DNA of 64,000 bases from Nipponacmea schrenckii (lineage: Eukaryota > Mollusca > Gastropoda > Lottiidae). Positions 56,117-64,000 of the stretch are shown here, piece by piece. The stretch spans positions 25,626,338 through 25,690,337 of the forward strand of contig CM060199.1 of the NCBI GenBank assembly GCA_030562195.1, read 5' to 3'. Each line of letters begins with the position of its first letter. The first letter of the stretch is position 1. The notes below the pieces were generated by a model. That model made no database searches. It worked only from the letters and a program-made list of their open reading frames with translations, and was not told where the DNA came from. Both the position numbers and the translations under genes were made by a program.

Positions 56117-57938
56117 TTAGAAAATTTGTGATTTTTCATTTGTCTTTAATACCAAGTCAAGGAATAATAAAACATACTCGACAATAGTTAATACATTAGT
56201 TGGCTTAAGCTTTATTCTAAATTCAAATCCATAAACAAAATCTGAATCAATTTGTATTCTGTGAAAATAAAAAGTTTTATCTAATAAATAATAATCAACA
56301 TTTTTGATTTTATTAGTTCCTCCACCCTTTTTTATTGTAAAAAATTCTCCAAGAAAAACTTCTCGACTTGAAGGAAACCCTTGAGAAAAAACGATTTGTT
56401 TTATTTTTAATTTAAAGGGAAATTTTATAGTAATAACCGCTTCATTATGATCTGCTGAACTAACAAGTTCAAATTTTGCAACGTTACTTTTCTCAAAAAC
56501 AGCTTTAAATTTAGATTACTGAATTAATTTTCCTTTGTATTCTGCAACAAATCCATACTTTTCTAAAATACCATCACTAAAGGCTAAACTAAAATAAGTT
56601 TCTTTAGGTAGAAGTTTTATATTAATTTCTTTAAACATCTTTTCATTTTTTATGTGTCTTTTTTTATCTAATTTAGATATGGATGATTTTAATATTTCTA
56701 ACTGTGCTTTATCTACTACATTAGCTAATTGCTGTTCGTTATAGGTTTTAATTTCTGTTAGTTCATTGTTATCATTAAGTTTAGTTTCTAAATCAGATAA
56801 TTCTTGTTTTAATTTGTCTTCGCTTATACCTGGTTTGATATTAGCTATTAATTGTTTTACATTTGATTTTTGTTTGGTAATTTTATCATCTTAATTGGGT
56901 TATTAATAAATTTAAATTTTGTAACTGAGTTTTATCGGCTACATTAACTAATTGTTGTTGAATATAGGTTTTAATTTCTGTTAGCTCGTTGTTATTATTT
57001 GTTTCTAATTTAGATAATTCTTGTTTCAGTCTCTCTTCGCTAATACCTGGTTTAATATTATCTATTAGTTGTTTCAAATCTATTTTCTCTTTTGTAATTC
57101 TATCATCTAATTTGGATATTAATGATCTTAATCTCTCTAACCGAGTTTCATCAACCACATTAACTAATTGTTGTTGAACATAAGTTTTAATTTCTGTTAG
57201 TTTACTGTCATCATTTAGTTTCGTCTCTAGATTAATTAATAGTTGTTGAAATTTTTCTTCGCTTATACCTGGTTTAATGTTACTTGTCAGTTGTTTAATA
57301 TCTAATTTTTGCTTTGTAATTTTATCGTCTAGTTGAGATATTAATAAATTTAAATTTTGTAACTGAGATTTATCAACCACATTAACTAATTGTTGTTGAA
57401 TATAGGTTTTAATTTCTGTTAGTTCATTATCATCACAGAGTTTCGTTTCAAGATTAGCTAATTCTTGTTTTAATCTTACCTCAGTTATACCTGGTTTAAT
57501 GTTACCTATCAGTTGTTTCAAATCTGATTTTTGCTTTGTAATTTTTTCGTCTAGTTGTGATATTAATACATTTATTCTGTCCAACTGAGTTTTATCGACT
57601 ATGTTATCTAATTGTTGTTGATAAGTTTCTAGTTTTTTATGATGTGAGTCTAAAAGTTTTTGATGGTTTTCTAATTGGTTTTTACTATCCTTATCTAATA
57701 CAGTTATTTTTTGATATAAACTTTTATTTGTTTGAGTTAAATAACCTTTATTAATTGCATCTTTTTTCTGTTGAGGAGATCTTAGATTAGTTATTTTGAA
57801 ATTATTCATATCTATATCACCTTGAAGTGTGTCTCCAGTTTGATCCACAAAATATGGTTTGAATTTATTAATCGATAATGTGGGAGCTTCATTGTTTAAG
57901 TTTCCTAGACCAAATTTATTTGCCATTTTTTTAAACAA
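56117..57938 (-). pseudogene. Fibre-like coiled-coil protein with 74-residue repeats
   Basis: ATG near 57926-57938. Near residue 35 comes TGDTLQGDIDMNNFKITNL..DAINKGYL, like the repeat seen in phage and virus fibre proteins. Four to five repeats of 74 residues follow, each with NIKPGI, LETKL, LTEIKTYIQQQLVNVVDK and LISQLDDKITKQK, a heptad-rich coiled coil. A frameshift/stop lies near 56890, after which the pattern continues to a distinct C-terminal domain (from about 56640, MFKEINIKLLPKETYFSLAF) with one TAA at 56517-56519, ending at 56117. Likely a surface fibre of the virion-like particle; the role is inferred from shape, not from family. Confidence 0.62.
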
Positions 57939-58344
57939 GATTTAATACTATTTCTTCAAATGGTTTACCTAAACTTAATTGATATAAAACCCAAAGAGAA
58001 AGTTGACCACAAAATTTATCCCCTGGTTTTTGAATTTGAAAAGTAGAACATTTTATTGGACCATAATTTAAATCAATAATTTCTTTAGTTGGATCTAATC
58101 CATATGAATCAAAAAAATACATTGAATTCCCTTTGAATAAAGCAGAATGATGAACGCCTTTTTGATCTGAAGTATGGATATTAGTTATAGCATAAATCTT
58201 TGTTTTATCTTTAAGAGATGATAATTCATCGCGCATACAATAGTAAAAAGGTTTTATGTTTAATTCTTCTGCCCATCTGATTAATTGAAAATTTGTTGTA
58301 GTATCTGTTCCGTATTTTTGTAAGAATTCTTTAAAAGTAATCAT
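57931..58344 (-). CDS. Polinton cysteine protease (adenain-like)
   Basis: 138 codons from the ATG at 58344 (MITFKEFLQKYG); a longer in-frame start at 58404 overlaps the integrase tail. His in GVHHSALF, Asp in YFFDSYGLDP and Cys in DKFCGQLSLWVLYQLS are in the order of adenovirus-type (C5) proteases, the class Polintons use to mature capsid proteins. Length is close to family size, though the C-terminus (VLNLV) is short. It is uninterrupted. It overlaps the fibre-like frame by 8 bases. Confidence 0.75.
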   Translation of the reverse strand: MITFKEFLQKYGTDTTTNFQLIRWAEELNIKPFYYCMRDELSSLKDKTKIYAITNIHTSDQKGVHHSALFKGNSMYFFDSYGLDPTKEIIDLNYGPIKCSTFQIQKPGDKFCGQLSLWVLYQLSLGKPFEEIVLNLV

Positions 58345-58345
58345 T

Positions 58346-59503
58346 TTAAAAATCAGTTTTTTGAAGTTCGTTTTGATAAAATCTACCCAAGATTTCTTCA
58401 CCATGTAAATCTACTAAACTGTAAGTTGGTGGTGAAGTTTCATTAACTTTATCAATAATAAAGATTTCATTCGTCCAATATCCAACATAACCTTTTTCGA
58501 ATTTACTTTTATATTTATAAATACGAAATCGATCCCCAACTTTAAATTTGCGTTTAATATTCAAATTCTCATTTTCAAAATTGTTTTGTGTGTTAATCGA
58601 TTTTATAATATCTGGATTTTTTGAAGCTTCTGTAGGAGTAACATTTATAGATGAATGAATTTTATTATTATATTTATCGACTAATATATTTTAAGCCATT
58701 TTTGAGACTTCAATTCTGTGAACTTTTTGAATAATTTGTTTTTTAGAGTTCTGTTAAATCTCTCAATTACTACAGCTTTACCTTCATTATATGTACTGTA
58801 AATTTCAAACCCTAGAGATTTCATATTTTTATTATAAAATTCTGTTCCTTTATCTACCCATAACTTTTTGGGTTTTCTATGTTTCATTATTGTTTCAGAT
58901 GCTTTTTTAACAGTTAGACCTGTTTTGTTTTTTTAAAGGAATAACCCAAGCGTATCTTGTATATAAATCTATAACTGTTAAACAATATTTATAACCTCTT
59001 TCTGGGGGCATATTAATTAAATCAGCTGACCATTTATTGCCTTTGGCAAATACTTTAACTTTTAAAAAGTTTTTAGTTTTTCTGAATTCTTTATGAATTT
59101 CATCTGCTAATCCCATACCCAATTTCATTTTTGATTTTAATAATCTTATGATTAATGCTCTTTCAACTTTTTCTCTAAAAGTAGGATTTGGAATAGATTC
59201 TAATTCTTTAATCATTTGTTTGTCTGCTTCATGTCGAAATTGTAAGTCTTCATTTCTGTATAGTTTGTCGTGTTTTAGTGCAGCAGCATCAACTCTATTA
59301 ACTGGTTCTTCACCTGGTTTTGGATTATCATTTTCATCTAGTCGTAAATCTAACCTAGTTCCTGGACCAGTGTAATTATGACCTGGGAGATGTTCTCACC
59401 TTTATATTTAGCCCATGGAAAACCGGGAAGTTTAGTTAGAGATTTCTGAATGTCCCCTGATCCAAAATAGATTTTAGGGGAATGAATGTTTATAAAAGAC
59501 ATT
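58346..59503 (-). pseudogene. PLA2-like domain joined to Polinton integrase (broken)
   Basis: ATG at about 59503 (MSFINIHSPKIYFGSG). After a frameshift near 59400 comes a phospholipase A2-like module of the parvovirus VP1 type: YTGPGT calcium loop (about 59375) and ALKHDKLY with the His-Asp pair (about 59270). Without a stop the frame runs on through KLGMG into LADEIHKEFRK and the integrase core: KWSADLINMP, VIDLYTRYAWVIPL (about 58950), a frameshift near 58910, LWVDKGTEFY (about 58850), VIERFNRTLKN (about 58760), then the C-terminal chromo/SH3-like part VGDRFRIYKYKSKF..GYWTNEIF (58346-58564). These are normally separate Polinton genes, so a deletion has probably joined them. Confidence 0.68.
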
Positions 59504-59530
59504 TTTTGGTCTATTTATTCTAAGAAGTCA

Positions 59531-59605
59531 TAGAGTATTTAGATATCCGGTAGACCGGAGTGGAGCATAGCGAAATGGCGGGATGCCGGATATCTAAATA
59601 CTCTA
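59531..59605. repeat. Perfect 20-bp inverted repeat, possible Polinton terminus
   Basis: TAGAGTATTTAGATATCCGG at 59531-59550 and its exact complement at 59586-59605, with a 35-bp GC-richer spacer. Read from the right, the sequence starts AGTATTAGAG; Polinton ends usually start with AG. Confidence 0.8.
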
Positions 59606-59611
59606 ATACTA

Positions 59612-60051
59612 CGGTTTAAGTTGTCAGAGATAGGTTGAATAGTTTACAGAGAGGTTTGCTAATTTCATTTTTAATTGATTTTAAAAATTTTCCATTTATT
59701 TGATCAGGTCCATTCGCTTTATTAGTGTCAAGAGATGATATAATGTCTTTAACTTCTTGTGGACCTAGTTGAATGTGGATTTTGATCAATAATAGAAAGT
59801 TGTGTATTTGTGCTATCAAGGTGTGATTGCTTTATAAAGAATTCGTTCAAACAATTTACTTTGTCGGTAGGGGTAAAGCATGGAACACCATCGTTGACAA
59901 GAGGTGGTATACTGCTGTTACCATTTTTTCCTTTTACATCCGAGTTAACCAGACGCCACCAATCCTTTGAGCCAAAATTATCTAAACTGTTAATTTGATT
60001 GTCTAATTTTGGTAATGTAATGTAAAATGACGCATTTGTGCCCAACCGGAA
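59612..60051 (-). pseudogene. Non-LTR retrotransposon fragment (CR1-like RT start)
   Basis: Minus strand: SKDWWRLVNSDVKGK, IPPLVNDGV, VNCLNEFFIKQS, then after a frameshift near 59775 VKDIISSLDTNKANGPDQINGKFL and LCKLFNLSLTT. This is the segment between endonuclease and RT motif A of CR1/Jockey-type ORF2. It is cut at the Polinton edge. Confidence 0.72.
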
Positions 60052-61550
60052 GTGACGAACCTTAAAATACGTATTTTCGGTTTTTCGCCTCTACCGATCT
60101 AATTCTGAACCGATTTTGATCGCGTTTTTTTTTATTCCATGTTTTAGTAATAATCGCTACATTATAGCAGTTTCACAACATGAAAATTTTGACTTTTGTC
60201 GCTGACTTATTGTAATTTAAATTTCACACTTTTCAACTTCTACAATTTTGATTAGATCAAAATAAAAATTTGCAGGTAGATAGACATTTTGTTTGTCAAC
60301 ATATTTCCGTTTTCAAAATGTCGAAATAACTTCCGGTTTTGACGTCATTCGACTCTAAACTTGAAATTTCAACTTCTGGAATTCAAGATACTTGAATTTT
60401 TTTTTTTGCAATTAGTTACTATTAACTCATAATGATCCAATAATTACCAAAAATTGACCCGGAAGTAACAGGTCAGCCGCCATCATTAAACTACTTACTT
60501 TTATAAAACGAAAAATGGGGACTAAGGGGTTAATCGGACACTTGTTATTTTGATGTCTATGTAATCTTCAATTGATTGCTAACAATTCTCAGGAAGCCGA
60601 ATTTTGAATTTCGATTTAGCTTCTCCTTTATTTCCGGTTATATTTTTTCACTAAGTGCCTAATCTTCGAAGGTTCATATATCGTGACCTTGACCTTTGGT
60701 GACCTTGTGACCTGCACAAAAGTTATTGCCCTTGTCGAGACCTTTCTATAGATTTTCATTTTTGTTGTGCAATGTCAACTTCCGGTTTTACAGCCATACG
60801 AAAATCGCAATTTTAAACTTTGAAGAGTTCTGTCACATGACCTAATTTATATACGTCAAATTTCTTTCAGGCCCTTATTACACGTAATCTTTTCTTTCCA
60901 ATGATGTATAACACTTGATATTTTGATCGAAATTGCGCTTTTGAGAATTTGAAAATTTTGTTCTAAGTTCTATAGTAATTGTGTGTTATTTATAAAAGAG
61001 CATGTGTTTTTTTTTAAATTACGTATTTTACGACAGTCGTCAAATTCGTTAATAGATATGTTAGAACTTGATAAAAAAAAGACAATTAAGTGAAAAAAAA
61101 TTGATCCGGAAGAACTTGATAAAAAAAGACAATTAAGTGAAAAAAATTGATCCGGAAGTAACAGTTAAACCGCTATCATGAAATGGCTAACTTTTGTAAA
61201 ACGAAAAATGGGGCCTTAAGGGTTAATCGTACAATTGTAACTTTGATGTCTATGTAATCTTCCATTGATTGCTTACAAATCTCAGGCAGCCCAATTTTGA
61301 ATTTCGATTAGCTTTTCCTTTATTTCCGATTCTATATTTTTAATACTTGCCTAAATTTCGAAGGTCCATATCTCGTGACTTTGACCTTTAGTGACCTTAT
61401 GACCTGCACAAAGGTTATTGCCCTTGTCGAGACCTATCTATTGACGTCTTCATTTTTGTTGTGCAATGTCAACTTCCGGTTTTTAACTTTGAAAAGCTCT
61501 GTCACGTGACCTAATATACATACGTCTTCCATTGGGGTACCCTCACTTTG
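60052..61550. repeat. Non-coding tandem repeat, two units of about 690 bp
   Basis: Anchors CCGGAAGTAACAG(G/T) at about 60461 and 61152, then CGAAAAATGGGG, GATGTCTATGTAATCTTC and TTATTGCCCTTGTCGAGACC recur in order. A smaller 45-bp duplication (AAGACAATTAAGTG..GATCCGGAAG) sits at about 61067-61158. No gene. Related to 31080-31760. Confidence 0.8.
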
Positions 61551-61701
61551 CCGGCACCTATTGTTCGGGGGTAATCCCAGGGATTAAGGTTAAACCGGAT
61601 TAAAAAGGGATTAAAATGGGATTAAAATGTTTCTTAGACATAAAACACCATTTTTATTAACATATCAAGTCTAAATATATATTATGTACAAACGAAACAG
61701 T

Positions 61702-62771
61702 TTAGATTCCAACCAGATGTGAAACCGAATCACCATATTCAATTGCTGTCTTGGTACCATTCAACCGTTGCCTCTTCACTGTGTCAAGTCGTTGTTCTAG
61801 TTGGCGATACTTCCTCTTCTTTGGTCTAATGCTGCCACCATTCTCGAGCTGCAGGATGGTTATCTCTGTGTAGTTCTGTTCGCTCTTCATCAAGTTGATG
61901 AATTTGTACATGTTGGGGTGACAGGCTGTGATCTTTGATATCTTGGAGTGCCACCCCTCGACATGGTTAGTGGTTCTTGGGCCATCTGTGTTGAAATCCA
62001 CATCTGTCTATCCCCGCCTTCTACCCACTGCTCGGTCACATAATCAGCAAACTGCCTAACACCAGATTATCTAAGTCGATGTCTTCTAGTGCATTGAACC
62101 AAAAGTCCTCAATGTCACACAATCTTAGAAGAGGGAGGGCTGCAGCACGACGCACAAACTGTTTGATGTTTTGGTCATTTCGGAAGGGCACCTGTAATCC
62201 AAACCGCTGGGCATTCTTCCAAATCGCCTGTCTATAATGAAACAGACACCCCTTCAGTTGACACTGGAATACGATTCTGGCAGCATTCTGAGCAGCAGTC
62301 TGTGAAGATTGATGTTGGTTCGAGTGGACGGTTCAGTTGGCTGGCTTTCTGCTTCAAGATGTTAAAGAATCTCTGGTAAGTAGATTGTTTCTTATCTGGC
62401 AGGAGGGCGTATACTAAAGGGAACATCTTGCCATAGACAAAGGTATGGATGGTGTATATTTGGAAGAACAAATTAGGGCACATGCTGAAGGTTCCATCAC
62501 AGTAAAAGGTCTCTGATGCAGAAAGGTGTCGGATGTTCTCCGGTGTTGAAAAGATCAGGATCCTGTTGTCATCTTCGGCGTGCAGAAGGAAGTTTTCACC
62601 ATTGATGGTTTGTTGGTAAGTCGCAGACAGGACGATGTCGGAACGTTGGTTTGGTAATGCTGGAATGTTCTTGGCTCTGGCACGGTATAGACTTGCTCCT
62701 ACGCTGTACAGTGTTGGAACAGCCTTCATTACCTCATCATCTTCAGCAGTTCTCAGTTCTGAAATTATCAA
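61702..62771 (-). pseudogene. MULE-type transposase (broken)
   Basis: 62771-62232 contains FYCDGTFSMCPNLFFQIYTI (about 62440-62500), YALLPDKKQSTYQRFFNIL and TSIFTD (about 62295), matching the DGTF and TD blocks of MULE transposases with FLYWCH-type relatives. After a frameshift near 62290 the reading continues (LKGCLFHYRQAIWK near 62230) and, past further stops near 62060, ends with TNHVEGWHSKISK (about 61965) and a Lys/Arg tail to 61702. Mutator-type enzymes use a DDE core. It lies between a tandem repeat and the DIRS-like recombinase; its own ends were not found. Confidence 0.75.
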
Positions 62772-62924
62772 AAGTTATTAATAGTATGGTGAATTAGAAC
62801 AAATTAAAGCAACTTTACTGGTGGTGTAATATTTCACATAAAGTTTTCATCTTTAATATTAGGATATGTTGCCACGAAAAAAGTGTTGCATCACAAATAG
62901 GTAGTATTTAAATTCAACTTACTG

Positions 62925-64000
62925 TTAATTTCTCCAATGGCTCCAACCATGACAGATGTGCAGTAACTTAATGCTACTTAAAACTACTAGATAATAATTG
63001 TGGGAGTGACAATTTCTAGACATAAGTTGAATAAAGCAAGCTAAAAGATGGGGAGTAGCTGGGACGATGGTTAAGTCAAAATAAGCACAAAATGTGAGAT
63101 ATGATTTCCAATGAGAACGTACATTATTTAACGTGCCTGGTGCATAAGCCGATCTCTGTGTCATTAATGCATTAAATTCAAGTAATGACCATTCTAAATG
63201 AAGATCTGGAAAATAAAGGAATTACCAATCATGCTCAAAAGCAAAATAGGAATCCGGGCAAGCCTGAAGCTCAAGGCGTGGATCTAACTCCAAGGCATGC
63301 TCTAATATTAGGTGACTTAAATGATCCGCAATAGAATTTTCACAGCCTGGTACATGGACTGCTCTTATATCAAATTGATTACATGCAGCAATAAACTATA
63401 ACTCTCTAGCACATTGGCACAAAAATTTTGATCGCGATCTACCAAAATTAATCGCAATCATATTGTCACATCGGACTAGAATCCTTAATCCAGACCACAA
63501 GTGTCCCCATAGTTTTGCTGCAACAATTATAGTTAGTAGCTCAAGAGAATTAATATCTAAAATAACTTTTGGAAACGATCTAGAAAAACACATGTTTTCA
63601 CAATAGCCACCAGATCTATTTAAACATGCATCAGTTTGAAATATAGCCCCGGGGCTAGAAAATAAGGTATCCCCTATGATATAAACACCATTATACTGAT
63701 GAATGAATCGTTTCCACCAGTGAATATCCGCTACAATATTCATCTAAAATAATAGACTGATTATTACGATTGTCTGAGTGTATCGAGCATTCTTGAAATA
63801 AACACACGACCCAGCTTAATACATTTGGCTCAAATTGAAGCTTTCCTAACAGGCTCTGAATTTCTCGTTTTGTGGCACGGCTCTTACATAACCATGTATC
63901 TAGTTCACATAGGATATCAATCAATCGAGACTTTGTAACAGACATTGTCATAGCCTCAGTGTTAAAGAAAATACCAAGAAAAGTCATCTCTCTGCACGGA
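62925..64000 (-). pseudogene. DIRS-like element: RT thumb, RNase H and start of tyrosine recombinase
   Basis: Minus strand, running in from beyond the window. MTFLGIFFNTEAMTMSV with LDTWLCKSRATKREIQSLLG (63987 to about 63830) is the RT end. FQTDACLNRSGGY, INSLELLTIIVAAKLWG and VRCDNMIAINFGRSRS (63650-63430) are RNase H. After a gap of poor coding, SAYAPGTLNNVRSHWKSYLTFCA (about 63150-63090) is the core-binding part of a tyrosine recombinase, ending at 62925 next to the MULE gene. Its catalytic domain is absent. This lineage differs in wording from the DIRS-like element at 27330. Confidence 0.75.

Larger units (their letters stand above)
56117..59611 (-). mobile_element. Polinton/Maverick remnant
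   Basis: Minus-strand block with Polinton-type integrase, adenain-like protease, a PLA2-like domain and a fibre-like protein, overlapping tightly as in a viral genome. DNA polymerase B, the packaging ATPase and recognisable capsid genes are absent, so most of the usual 15-20 kb is missing. The right edge may be a real terminus: a 20-bp perfect inverted repeat at 59531-59605, beyond which a LINE fragment begins. The left edge near 56117 shows no matching terminus. Confidence 0.75.

Overview
This is eukaryotic, animal DNA. It is AT-rich, has introns with canonical GT..AG sites, and carries almost nothing except transposable elements in several states of decay. A mollusc or another lophotrochozoan is the likeliest source. 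I base that on the mix of elements (I/Nimb-like LINE, DIRS-like and Mag-lineage retrotransposons, Polinton, P-like and CACTA-like DNA elements) and on a HECT-type gene family that I associate with molluscs; this is inference, not proof. Two runs of exactly 500 N (25406-25905 and 41942-42441) are assembly gaps. There is no prokaryotic gene, CRISPR array or rRNA, and no convincing functional tRNA gene.

Layout. 1-5018: minus-strand non-LTR retrotransposon (ORF1 with zinc knuckles; ORF2 with endonuclease, reverse transcriptase and RNase H), dead and carrying an internal duplication. 5019-16500: two paralogous copies of a P-like (THAP9-type) element. Copy A (5019-12345) holds a complete 4.98-kb CACTA-like transposon; copy B (12824-16500) holds a 1.2-kb solo LTR. 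Because the copies are paralogous, each gives the empty site for the other's insertion. 16603-17618: TTAA-flanked MITE. 18457-22250: gypsy integrase fragment with a PHD finger, then the two halves of a HECT-type gene in opposite orientations. 22588-24455: fold-back repeats with a minisatellite. 25906-30600: gypsy tail, then a DIRS-like element with a tyrosine recombinase. 31984-33825: decayed gene of an unnamed transposase-like family. 34247-34578: CRE-like tandem array and a THAP first exon. 34775-38340: satellites.

38298-42826 is a multi-exon minus-strand gene coding for a tyrosine-recombinase-like core plus a C-terminal SANT/Myb-like segment. It has a housekeeping-style promoter and a frame-preserving duplication of an exon pair. 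43773-44894 is a second unrecognised multi-exon gene, head-to-head with a CACTA-like transposase gene (45311-55940). That gene has been split twice: intron 3 carries a 2.9-kb DNA transposon with an intact 716-codon ORF, and exon 4 carries a 4.7-kb LTR retrotransposon with identical LTRs and a 5-bp target duplication. 56117-59611 is a Polinton/Maverick remnant (PLA2-like domain joined to integrase, protease, repetitive fibre-like protein). 59612-64000 holds a LINE fragment, a tandem repeat, a MULE transposase pseudogene and the start of a second DIRS-like element.

The genes do not form a pathway; the window is a stratified record of insertions. Its strongest leads are the intact TIR transposon at 46666-49599, the recombinase/SANT gene with its exon-pair duplication, the PLA2-integrase junction in the Polinton, and the PHD finger beside the gypsy integrase.
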